NCBI GenBank assembly: GCA_022264855.1
Contig: JABYQU010000014.1
Location: 558,001 to 622,000 of the forward strand
Origin: Lenzites betulinus
Taxonomy: Eukaryota; Basidiomycota; Agaricomycetes; Polyporales; Polyporaceae
Direction of reading: 5' to 3'
Length of the DNA stretch: 64,000 nt
Positions 49,938 through 60,687 of this stretch are shown here, one piece after another (within the stretch, counting starts at the first letter, position 1; each line of letters opens with the position of its first letter). The notes beneath the pieces were generated by a model. It made no database searches and was not told the DNA's origin. It saw only the letters and a list, made by a program, of their open reading frames with translations. The position numbers and the translations under genes are program-made.

Positions 49938-51122
49938 CTAGACTAATGCGAGACATCGTCCACTTTGAGCACACCTGCGGGGTCCTGTGGTTGCACAGAC
50001 AGGCCTCCCACTTTGACGGCGGCGTCAGGCCGGGCGTGGCTGCCTGCACAGGCGCTACTGGCGGTGACAGGTGCGCGAGGGCAGTAGGCGGAGGCGGAGG
50101 CGATTTCACAAGCGGCGTACGCCAAACGAAGCGAATCGGGACAGAAATGGGAAGACGGCGACTGCCTCCCATCACGCTCAGCAGCTCCCACTCCCATTGT
50201 CGGTGGCGCGCGGACGTGCACGAACGAGACGGAGAGTCACTGCGCGACGGCGGGCACACTGCTGCTGCCGCGACACTGTTGGCTGGTTCGCGTTGGCAGT
50301 ACGCGGGGCGTTGTATAGCTGCCGGCGGCGGCGGAGTGCTGGGACCGGCTCCGCGTCCATCGAACACCGATGGGACACCGGCTGAATGGGAGGTCCGCAT
50401 GGCAAATGTCATCCTTGGAGCAGCAAATTAGTGCGGAGATCAAGGCCGAGCTAGCGAGAAGCTTACCGCGTCGGGTGTTGGATGCGAGCGCGCAGTCGGC
50501 AGCGCATTCGCGTGTCTACGCTGGGGCGAGATGTGCGGACGGCGTTCTGCGCAGCCCTACAGAGAACGGCCGGGGAGGACGCTGGGCGCGCGGCGGCGAG
50601 CAGCGTGAGGTCGCGCTCGCGGTGCGGCAGGTCATTCGCATCTTGTGTGGGTCGCCGCTGCGTGGGAGGGGGACACCCGCGGAGGGCACAAGCGGCGGAG
50701 GTTGTTGATCCATATGGACGGCGGCGCGAGGGCAAGGGTAAGCGGCACGGAGCGCTCGGGGCAGCTCCGCGCTCCGTGCTCCCGCGTGCGTCGGGGTGCG
50801 TCCCCCGGGTGCTCGGGTCTTGCAGGGCGGTGCGCGAAGGTGCGCGTAGACGAGGGTTGTGGTGCCTCGACTCGGGCGCTGTCCGCCACTCGGGAAACAC
50901 TGTAGCTGTAGATCCGACTCTACTCCCACTGTAAACTATGCCTCCCTGCTGTCAACTATTCCATCCCCCTCCGCTGTAGACTATACCTGCCCCTCCGCTG
51001 TCAGAGTCCATGAATCCATCGAGGAGATTCTCCCTCCCCATCCTAGATCCCGCAGCTCCCCGGCCTCCCTCCCCGCCCCGCCCCGCACTCTCCCGCCCTC
51101 CCTCTCCTCCAACGCACTCACC
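49938..51122. other. Intergenic with a short tandem repeat, no gene supported
   Basis: Overlapping GC-rich frames on both strands without motifs. An imperfect tandem of about three units of 24-25 bp (CTGTNNACTATNCC...CCTCCG) lies at 50929-51002. Confidence 0.45.
50929..51002 (+). repeat. Imperfect tandem repeat, 24-25 bp unit, about three copies
   Basis: Units begin CTGTAAACTATGCC, CTGTCAACTATTCC and CTGTAGACTATACC, each followed by a C/T-rich spacer ending CTCCG or similar. Confidence 0.55.
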
Positions 51123-52187
51123 TCTGTTCGACCGCCCTCCCTTCGCGCAGCCCAGGCCACAAACCCACCCACCACGACGCGGAGACACGAGCACGTACGG
51201 CATCGCGTCACCCTCCGATCTCGCCTCGCCTCGCGCCCGCACAGGCACGCTCGCAATGAAGCTGAAGATCCGCGCGCCCAAACCAGCGCAAGAACGCCCC
51301 GGCCACAGGGCACCCATCAGCCGGCAGGCCATGCAGCGACGCGCACTCGACGTGCGGCCTGTGGGAGTTCCCTCAGTGATATCACACAGACCAGGCCGTG
51401 CCGTGCAATGTCATGTAAGCAGCGATCTCGAGGTACGTACAGGAACACGCCCCGCGGCCTGCGCGGCGGGGTCACCGGAGACGCGGAGATGGGGCTGCAT
51501 ATACGCATACTTACCGTTAGCAGTGCGCAGATGATCTCAGAAGAGCCTCCCTGAGCCCGGGCCACCCACAATGGATCGCAATCGGCGCGCAGACGTGCTG
51601 CTCCCGTCCTACCTTGTGCGCGCACACGCTCACACCGATCGCTGCGCTCGGACGTCGACGCATCTCACGCGCCGCACGCGCTGCAGCACCTGCGCTACCC
51701 GACGGCGCGGTGGGGGCCATGCGGCCGTCTCGTCTATGGCCGTTACGGCAACTGCACCCCCTCATTGCGCGGGTCTGGCGCGCGTGACGGTCGCGAGTGA
51801 GGGCGATCGGCTGGGAGGGAGAGCCCAAGCCCGCGGCCGGGCTCAGCGGCACTGCAGGAGGGCGTGTTGGGGTGCGGGTACTGGTGATAGATAGGTAGAT
51901 GGCCATGGGTTCGGTATTCAGCTCGCCGGCAACGACCGCGAAGTTGCGGGCTGCGAGACACCCTATGCTGGCAATCTAGTTGGGCCGGCGGTGGGAGCGG
52001 GAGAGCATCGCACGAGCAGGCGGGAGCGCTGCGGAGAATCTGTGCCCGCCGCGGATTCGAGGAAGCAGGGCGACGACCACAACGGAGGGACTGTGGGAGG
52101 CGCGGTGCCCCAGCGCAGCGCGGCGCCGCGCACAGTACTGGAGTGAGAAGCCTGAGACTGTCGGCGGGCGACCAGCTGGTCGACTGA
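51123..52187 (+). repeat. Duplicated segment copy B, left part; contains the gypsy-free site
   Basis: Similar to 24806-25143 joined to 43045-43850. The sequence runs uninterrupted through GGAACACGCCCCGCGGCC at 51443-51458, so it shows what copy A looked like before the gypsy insertion. The similarity breaks at the TIR element starting 52188. Confidence 0.8.
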
Positions 52188-54138
52188 GGCGCATCTGGAA
52201 AAACCTCCCGTGAGATTTATCGCGAAATTCAGCATATTTCCTGGAAAATGTCATAAAGGGCGTAAAACGATATATTCTCAACCCCAACGTCATAAACGCA
52301 CGTTTTATCGTGTAAACTGCCACATTTCTGTGTTTTCCCGTCGCGTAGGCGTGTATGCAAAGACTCTAGCGTGAAATTCACAGGACATGCAGGTGTCTCT
52401 GGTGTCTCTGGGTGTCAGCGTTGCAAGAGACTATCCCGCTGGTTCAAACTGTATCATTATAAGCAACGTGTAGGTATAAACTGACCGAATAATTCTCAGT
52501 GTGTCGCCTCTGCAGTCCCCGAGTCACCATATTACCCTGAGGGAGGGCAAGGCATGCAGCGGGAGTTGTGACTGGACATTGGCACCGCGAGAGGGCCAGC
52601 ATTCACTGACGCAGTGACACACAAGTAAAATCGGACATCGGGGCGGCGGGCTGTGGCTTGTACTACGCGAGAGGTTGTGGTTGCCGTCGCCTGATGGTCT
52701 TTCAAGGATTGTCCCATGGGCTCTTGGGCGAGCGCCTTTGTGTTTGCTATCAATCCGCAAACCATTTGTGCTTCCTCTTGCACGAGATCGAGGACCTATA
52801 CGCTGTTCCGGTAGGCGAGCCTAGCATGCGCGGACGGTTAGTTCGCATGGATCGTAGCAGGACGGCAAGAATCGTTTACACCGGTAGTACAGGTGGCTAC
52901 TAGTACGACCAGAGTGCTTCAAGTTCGAGTTGGTTCGGTCGGTGGTATGTCCTTGAAGTTGGAGTCGCCAACGGACGCCAAGTACTTAGCGCCCATTTGA
53001 GTACCGCCATCATTTCAGAAGCGCCCGCCAGGTAGATGCATTAACCCGGTCCGCCTTCCTTCCTCCTTCCTTCATCCTTCATCGTCCCCTCCATGCGCAC
53101 CAATTGGTGTAGTTCTCTTACCTGCCTATGGGCCTCGATGTGTGAGTCTCGCATGCTTGTTCTCTGCGGAATGTGTCTGGCAAGGTCTCGTTCCACAGTG
53201 TAGCTATTCCGGCAAGTCGTCTTCAGGTCCCCGCTTAACGCTGCTGTGTCCCTACGCCCAGCTCCTTCCCCTGCCTCCTTTGCCCGCCAACTCCTCAAGA
53301 TATATCCCACTCATGTGGCTCTTGCTTTGCTCCTCGCGCTCTCGCTCTTGCACTCATCTGTTGCTCGTTCTCCCGGCTGCTGTCGACCTCGTCATCGCCT
53401 TTTTGTCTCCCTGGTCTTCTAGTCTCTCTCGACTGACCTCTATCAAGGCCTGCTGAAGCTTACTTGACCTCTGCTATAGACGGCGTGCCACGCTCGTTTG
53501 TATACTCGACGGCCTTCTTCTGCTCGAAAGCTGTTCTGATCACGCCTCGCTCAGGTGCACGTTCAACATATATATACTGACCTGGGTGAATCTGCTGCAC
53601 TATCTATGAGGCCTTCGATATCTGTGCGCTGACTCCACCGCCCCCTGACTGCAATAGATACTTGTGCTTCTGTTCGGCCTCGGCGTCTTGGTTGCTTCGA
53701 CCTCTTTCCTGTACTACTCGGCTGCTGCCTATTCCTCCTTTCTAGCTGTTTACCGCCTCCTGATCGCTGTCGCTTTCTGCTCGCTGTATAGTCTGTTGTG
53801 TTTTTATAGTACTCCCTACTTTATGTCCCAATGTAGCAATCTTGTCATGTATATAGACTGTTAATGAACTTTGTGATCGTTCAATATCAATCATGAATAA
53901 GAAGACCGTGTAAAACGTCATAAACCACCATGATATGACGAAATGTGCAGGTTTATGAGGGGGAGACGTTCAATTAGAACGGAAAACACAGATTATCCCG
54001 AAACAGAAGGTGACCGTTGTAAAAGCTCAAAAACTGCACTTTTCAGTGTTTTCCGCACGTTTTCCGCATAAATCTCACAAGAGGGTTTTCCGCACGTTTT
54101 CCGCATAAATCTCACAAGAGGGTTTTTCCAGATGCCCC
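52188..54138. mobile_element. Non-autonomous TIR DNA element, 1951 bp, unclassified
   Basis: The left terminus GGCGCATCTGGAAAAACC matches the reverse complement of the right terminus GGGGCATCTGGAAAAACC at 17 of 18 bases. A GTGAGATTTAT block follows within both ends. Subterminal AT-rich motifs recur (GTAAAACG, GTCATAAA). It interrupts the duplicated segment: copy A is continuous across this point (around 43850). There is no transposase; the centre is pyrimidine-rich and one frame (53664-53864) is merely hydrophobic. A target-site duplication is not clear; an 8-bp CGACTGAG/CGCCCGAG pair is only a possibility. Confidence 0.75.
54049..54122 (+). repeat. Two tandem copies of a 37-bp unit in the right end of the TIR element
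   Basis: TTTTCCGCACG followed by TTTTCCGCATAAATCTC..GAGGG occurs at 54049-54085 and again at 54086-54122, perfectly. It duplicates the subterminal region that would be a transposase binding site. Confidence 0.85.
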
Positions 54139-54592
54139 GCCCGAGCGCTGCTGCTCGGGACCCGTCGTCCAGTATGGCAGCCGTGCATGCGCATGAGATC
54201 TGGGAGGCCGGTGCGAAGGGAACACGGCGCGTCGTGCTTCCTCCCGACCCGGAGGGCTTGGGCTCTTGAATCGAGAATAGCTATCCAGGGACGCGATGCA
54301 GATGTGCAGCGGAGATCAGTAATAGTGATACTAATAGTAGGCGCGAGGACGAAGGACGTCCGTGCGTCCGTCGAAGACGCACACCTACCGACCAGAACCA
54401 GAAGCGCACGGGACAGTACTGAAGAATGAATGGCGGGCCGGGCGGGATGCGTGAAGACTGAATGCAGGGAGAAGTACTTGGAAGGCCGGTGGGCGCTGCG
54501 CTGTGCAGCCGTCGCCGCAAGGTTCACGTCCACGTTCATGATCAGGGCAGCACGCTGTCTGACAACTTCCGTGGCCAGCCAGGGGTGCGTTT
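54139..54592 (+). repeat. Duplicated segment copy B, right part
   Basis: Continues the similarity to copy A (about 43853-44305): CGAGCGCTGCTGCTCGGGAC, CGATGCAGATGTGCAGCGGA and GCCAGCCAGGGG. Confidence 0.8.
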
Positions 54593-55966
54593 AGACGGAT
54601 GACGCGGACGTCCAGAGCCGGGTGTAGTAGTGCTGCTGCGCCTGGATCCACTGGGAACACGGAGGGGTGGGAGGGGGCTGATCGCAGAAGACTGATATCC
54701 GAGCGGCCGGAGACTCGCGTGCACGCACGGGGTGGGGGCGGTGGGATGCGTTGGATAGGCTACCGGTGGGGATGCATCGTGCACCTGCGCGGGGCATTGA
54801 CGGGCTCTGTGGTCGTGGTAGGATGTTGGAACGCTTGCTGCGCCATCGTTGTCCGGGGCGACATGAGGCTATGGGACGTTCTCTGCGCTCGCGGGTGTAC
54901 GTGAGGGCCGTCAGGTGGCACGGCGTTCGCCGCGGTCGGGATGGAGATATCTGGATCGTCCGCTGGGATGGTGTAGAGGCAAGGTATCCGGAGGGAGGGA
55001 GGCGACAAGGGCGGGCATGGAAGCGGCACGCGCTGGAATGGAGAGCTAGACCGGGGCATGCACGACAGCCGGGGGCTTCGATGCTGCCGCGTCGAGGGGC
55101 AGCGCGTTCTGGAAAGGCAGGAGCGACGAGAACGAGTATCACATGTGGCCCGGACTCGCGCGATGGGACTGATGCACGGCGCCGCGCGCAGAGCAGGGGC
55201 TCGCCCGGAGCACGCGAAGGCGCGAAGGCCATCTTCGCAGCTCGTTGGGGGCGGCTCGGCGCAAGATAGGCAGGTGCAGATCAGCGTCATGGCGCGTCGG
55301 AGGAAGGCTCGGGAGTGAGCAGGAAGTGTGGCGGGCGATGCCAGTGGGGGCTGGACCCGGCGCACTCGCAGGCGCATCCCATCAGGCGGCCGCGGGCGAG
55401 AACTCGAAGACTCGAGGGCCTGCCGGTGTCTGTTGCCTTGCTGTTGCCCAAACGGTGCATATTCCTCCATCTCCCGAGTGGCACAGTGCATGCACCGTGT
55501 CCGCGAGCTGGAACAAGCGCAGAGGAACCTTGGGCAAACGCTGCGCAAACGTGAGACCCGCACTGTCCCGTCTGCGCCATGCGGGGTACGCGTGCCCCTT
55601 CGCTGTCGGCAGCTGGATTTGGGCGAGCGAGAGCAGGACGCTGTTGGCGGCGAGAGCAGAGCCGGAGGGAGGGCGGAGGCCGGGGGTGCGGCCGCGGTGC
55701 GCAGGCGGCCGGCGGGAGCAGAAGCCGCCCTGAGCCGTCTTTGTGCGGGGAAACGCGTTTAGGCGCCTCTCGCGTTCCCCTGGCTCGGCGCAGGCCTGCC
55801 GGATTGGGAGCCGGGCCGGAGCGAGATTTCGATTTGTTTGAGGGATCGGGAAGTACTTGAGCAGAGAGAGCCCGGCTGCGTTCCTTCCCTCCCCTCGCGC
55901 TATCTTCCCTCCTCACTCCTCCCCCATCCCCGCCTTCTCCACACCCCGCATCCGCCCGTCCCCGCC
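54593..55966. other. Intergenic with duplicated patch 55183-55345
   Basis: No gene supported. The patch at 55183-55345 is the partner of 45747-45880. The stretch before 55967 (CTTCCCTCCCCTCGCG...) is a pyrimidine-rich 5' flank of the next gene. Confidence 0.5.
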
Positions 55967-56762
55967 ATGAACCCCTCCGTCGACGACCTCATCGCCTCCT
56001 TCAACGCCAACCACATCGGCCAAGAAGCGATCGAGCTCGCTGCCTTGCAGGTCCGTCGGTGGCGCCCCCCGCGCCCCGCCCAAAACACTCACCCCCTCCC
56101 AACAGGCACAGCTCTCGCAGGCCCTCTTCGCCCAGCACCGCAACTCCCACCCCATGAACGCGCCCCGCGCCGCCGGCTGGACCACGCCCACCTCCCGCAC
56201 CCCGTCGATGGCCGACTTCGAGTGGGAGAACGCCACCTGGGAGAGCCTCCGCGGCGGCTCCTCCAGCACAAAGATGCGCTGCTCGATCGACGAGGGCCAG
56301 CGCGACGCCGGCGACATGGACGAGGACGAGCGCATGGTCGAGGACCTGCTCTTCTCGCCCACCTCGCCCCCTGCCCAGCCCGCCTCCTTCGCCCGTGCGC
56401 CACCACAGAGCGCCGCCCCCGCCACGTCCGCCAACCCCTCCTCGGCGCTCCGCCAACGAAAAGCGAGCCTCTCCGTGAACATGCTCCCGCACGAGCACGC
56501 GCACCACGACCTGCCCTCGCCCAACACCTCCCTCTTCGCGACGACGGACCCGTTCTACCTCGCGTCGCTCCAGAACGCGCACGCGCACGCGCCCGCCTCC
56601 TCTGTCTTCGCGCAGGCCGGCCGCCCGAGCATGCACTCGCCGTTCATCAAGCACCACCACATGTCGTCGATGTACGCGGGCTTCGGGCACGGCTACCAGG
56701 CCGTCGCGCCGGACGTGCAGCCGCACAACATGTTTGCGACGACCGCGACGTTCAGCGCGTGA
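55967..56762 (+). CDS. Conserved 246-residue fungal protein, His/Ser/Pro-rich, function unknown
   Basis: Exon 1 (55967-56050) and exon 2 (56106-56762) join in phase 0 across a 55-bp GTCCGT/AACAG intron. The protein starts MNPSVDDLIASFNANHIGQE, a conserved start I recognise from uncharacterised Agaricomycete proteins, followed by a Gln/Ala helix (AALQAQLSQALFAQHR). An acidic block (DEGQRDAGDMDEDERMVEDL) precedes a Pro/Ser-rich middle, and there is a His-rich stretch (HEHAHHD) and a C-terminal KHHHMSSMYAGFGHGYQ. There is no signal peptide or membrane segment, so it is predicted intracellular. No domain was recognised. Confidence 0.8.
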
Positions 56763-59700
56763 GCGTTCTGCTCTGTGTGCCCTCAGTGCTCCCATCTCGC
56801 ACCTCATCCCGCATCCCGCGCCTCGCCTCCTGTCCGTACCCCACCCATCCCCACTCTCCTCTGATCTGCATCATCGAACGCTCTCGCACGCACTACCACT
56901 GCCACTATCTACACTCGTCTCCTGTCGCCCAGTCGCTCCCCTTCTCGTCCCAGCTCATCTCATCGCGTTGTATCACCACTGTATCATACTACATAGCAAG
57001 ATATCCCACGTCCGCCCGCCCGACGACGCCCCTAATATCGATTTCCCGCCGCCGCCTTTCACGTGTCGCGCGTCGCTATCATGTCTCGGAGTCGGAGTCG
57101 GAGTGCGGCCACGCGCCCAGGGTCGCCCCACGGCGCCGCCGGCGGGGATGAAGGCGCAGTCCGGGGAAGCGATTTCGACGCTCGACAGACGGACGCTGCG
57201 GGACGCACCACGGTCCAAGACGCCACCGAGCAGTGAGGAGAGCAGTGCGGGGCGGTGCGCACGCAGCGTGAAAGCAGCTGATCGAGGCCGGGGGCGCATA
57301 CCGCTGATCCCGGCCCCACGGCATCAGGCGGGGCGCATTGGTATTTGGGGTTTGGCACGTACAGCGGCCGTCGACTCGCCCCTTTGCCGTGGAGAATTCG
57401 CTCGCACGCACGCGCTTCAGGCTCCGGGTGTTGGCGTGCCCGCGGCCGCATCTTTCCAGGTCTGCCGGGGTGCTGCGTCCCTCGGGCCTTGGGCTCTGCG
57501 CGGCATTCATCCGCGTCGGACGTTCATCGACATCAGCATCACCTCCACCTCCACCTCCCCGCCTCTCATCTCCACATCCCCGTACGTCCTGGCCTCGAGA
57601 GTCACTCGCACTAGTCAAGATCAAGAGCGGAACGGTGCACCGCCCCGCCTCGCCTGCTCCGTGCTCCGTACTCCTGAATACAGATACCCCAAGCTCTGTG
57701 TCCGGATAGCTCCTCCCTGCTTGAAGAACGAGGAATCAAGATATACAGCTTTATCTCGAACTCTGCTTCTTTTTCCGGGTACAGGTTCAAAATCTCCCTG
57801 ACGGACGTTCGCGTTCTTTGTTCTCTGTGCGTTCTACAGGCCTTCCCAGACGTCCGTACATACAGTAGTCGAGTCGAGTCGAGTCGCCGTTATTACAGGT
57901 TATTACTACACTCCGCCTTCCCGCTTCTTCTGCCCGGACTTTCTATATAAATAGTAACCCCGTCTGTCCGTCCGTCCCCACCATCACCACGACCATCACC
58001 GTCCGGTATTCAATCAGTTATACCGTTATACGGGCCTGTCCGCGCGTCATCCCGCCAATGCTACATCGCCCCGTTACCACTGAACAGAGCTCGGCACTCT
58101 GTTATTGAGATGCCGGAGGGCGGGTATCTGCATTCCCCGAGTCCGTATGTAGGGCAGAACCCAAACCTTCCACAGCCGCGGTATGTATCGAAGTTGTGTA
58201 TACATGTAACCCCTAGACCTGCAGCGCCCCCACTTGAAGTTTCTAGTTCGGGTCCCCGCCTTGTGCCCACCTCGGCCGTAGCGACGGGGACTTCCACCCT
58301 AGTACTTACCTAGAGTGGCGATCCCGCCGCACAAAGGACGCGTCCGCTAGCCTCCAGGCACGTCTGCATCGCCCCGAATTCGAAAGGTAGCTGAAAGCCT
58401 GAAACGCCGTAGCCCGGCCGGCCGGACGTCCGGAGTCTTCGCACATATACCTCATGAGCGCATGTGCACAGGGCACACGAGCGGAAGAGGGAAAAAGAGA
58501 AAGAAGGAGGGAGAAAGACGCAAAGATCTGGACCCCCGCGCTTGGGCTTCGGCGCGTGGAACGTCGCGGCGGAACGCACCCCGCATTGGAGCGCGGGCGT
58601 GCGCATGATGTACATGGACATGGACATGTATGGGCGAAGTTCGAAGTTCGAACCCTCCGAGCGAGTGTCCGAGTGCCCTCGGCGGAGGTGGCTAGACCGC
58701 GTCGGAGCGCGCGCGGGGTATGTCATGGTCTTGTCACGGTCTAGAAATCCTGAGCGTCGGAGGACTGGCTGGTGGTGGGTGATCTGCCACTAGAGAGCGC
58801 TGAACGAACGTCGGTTACCCACAGGTATCTCTGCGATTCGGAAACTAGTGTGAGCCCAGCTGTACAGTCCAGACGAGCTCCGACGCCGTGTCTTCCCCTA
58901 CCCGTCGGAGGAAGTTGCATCGCTGCGCGCGTGATCCGTCACCCAGAGCCCCGCCCCATCGCCTCCCATCGCGCGCGCGTCCCCGGGCCCAGCGGAGGAA
59001 GTGCAAGTGGCTAATGCACACATCCCACACATCCTCCGAGCTCACATGGCCCCTGGCACTCCTCAAACGTCCCCCGGGCTGCGGTCCGCCCGCACGCGGA
59101 GGCCCCGTGGTGCAGCCCGTGGGACGTGCATTCAGTCGGACGTGTCACACAGGCTGGGAGCTCCGCGGTCGCTAGCGGGGCACGATGCAGGTGGACGGGA
59201 TCAGTGCTAGTGACTCTGGCAGTGGGTGCGGCGATGGCGCTGGGCCAGGACTTCCTCGGCGGGCGAGCGCGGGGGATGTGCCGCTGCGCATGAGCCGTGA
59301 CGCGTGTAGACTCGGATATGTGGGTTACCCGGGGCGTGTCTTGGGTGTGCTGGGGCGGCTCGGCTGCGGAGGGGTGGACGTTCGCAGAGTCAGTGGTGCT
59401 CGATGGGTGATGTGTGCGTCTCACGGCGCATGATGGGACGTACTGCGCACCGACGCACCGTACAAACTGCATACACTTGGCAGCGTGAGGCCGACGCGAA
59501 TATTGTGCGCCTCGCGGGACCCGGTCCGCACGTCTTTGGCGTAGGTCGCCGACGCGTACGCTTGATGCGCCCGACGTGCCGGTGGTGGAAGAGCGGGTCG
59601 AAGTACCGCCAACGCGGCGGGCGCGGTGCGCGTGCAGTGTTACCTCGTACTTACCACCACGGGCGGCCGGATCACGAAGTTGGACCACTCCATGCACGTC

Positions 59701-60687
59701 GTGCCTTCAGGACCGGCTCGAGGAGCCTGAAGACCCTTCACGAGAGGCGGACGCCAATAACGCAGAACGCAGAGTACAAACTGTGCGCTAGTGGGCCCGG
59801 CACTGCTTCGACGCACCGCGTCCCGACCCCCGACTCCCGAGCACGGGCCTTCTCTCTCCACGTCGCCGTCGTCAAGCTCGCGCCGACCTCCGAGTGCACA
59901 AAGGAGTCCCAGTGAGAACACCGTCACCAGCACCGCGCGCCCGATCTCCCGAGCCTCCTGTATCTGCACATACACACCTCTCCGTCGGACCCGGGAGAAC
60001 ACAGTGCATCTTGAATCGCTGAGATCGAACGGATCGCTCCCCGGCCCCGGCAGCGCACCCCGCACCCCGCACTCAGGACGCGGCGTGTGCACGGAGACGG
60101 AGACTTTGTGCGCAGCGCAGACGCAAATCCTCCGGAGTCCGGTCCTGACCGGGGCCCTGGACGCGAATTCGAACCGCGCGCGGGCCCGGGGTGCGCGAGG
60201 AAGACAGCGTTGGGCAGGACGGTGCAGTGCGACGTTTGTTCCGGGCCTGTGCGCCGAGTCGACGTCCCTCTGGATATTTGGAGACCGCCATCGCGTCCCG
60301 AAAGCGGCGGCGTCTTGCTCGTGTTGGCTTCGGCCGGCGGGGGTCGGGTGCGTGGGAGAGGGCGCACGGACCGGGCTCGTGCGTGTACATGTGCGCATGT
60401 CGCTTGTGCGTTCAGGTGCATTCAATTTCCTGGATCCGCTGGCACGACGTCAATGAAGCTGAAGAGTGCGAACAATGTTGACGAATCGTGCTCTAGGTGT
60501 CGCTCTGACAGCCCGAAATTGTCGTCTCGAGGTAGGTGAATAAGATGCGATCGCATCCAGTAGACTCCGACTTACTACATCGAGTAATAGAACCCCTCAG
60601 CGCATACCCTGATCATTCCTGTTCTTCCTTTCTTACGCAGTCCGCACCATCTAACTGTCACAGCGCTACTACAGCCTCACAGGACGC
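56763..60687. other. Long gene-poor interval; possible promoter at 57944
   Basis: The only promoter-like signal is TATATAAAT at 57944-57952 with a following C/T-rich tract. An ATG at 58110 (PEGGYLHSPSPYVGQNPNLP...) with a possible GTATGT donor after it lies downstream, but no further exons can be assembled. A GTCGA pentamer repeat lies around 57870-57888. The remaining frames are GC-driven and unsupported. Confidence 0.35.

Noticed and set aside
52500..53870. Hydrophobic frames in the centre of the TIR element
   Set aside because: They arise from pyrimidine-rich DNA, lack ATG starts or family motifs, and give no transposase residues.
58110..58313. Possible small gene beginning PEGGYLHSPSPYVGQ downstream of a TATA box
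   Set aside because: Start context and promoter are plausible, but no downstream exon or family resemblance was found, so it is mentioned only as part of the intergenic description.
59640..60456. Overlapping frames of 220-260 codons on both strands
   Set aside because: Neither shows a recognisable motif; both are GC-driven and one is a mirror of the other.
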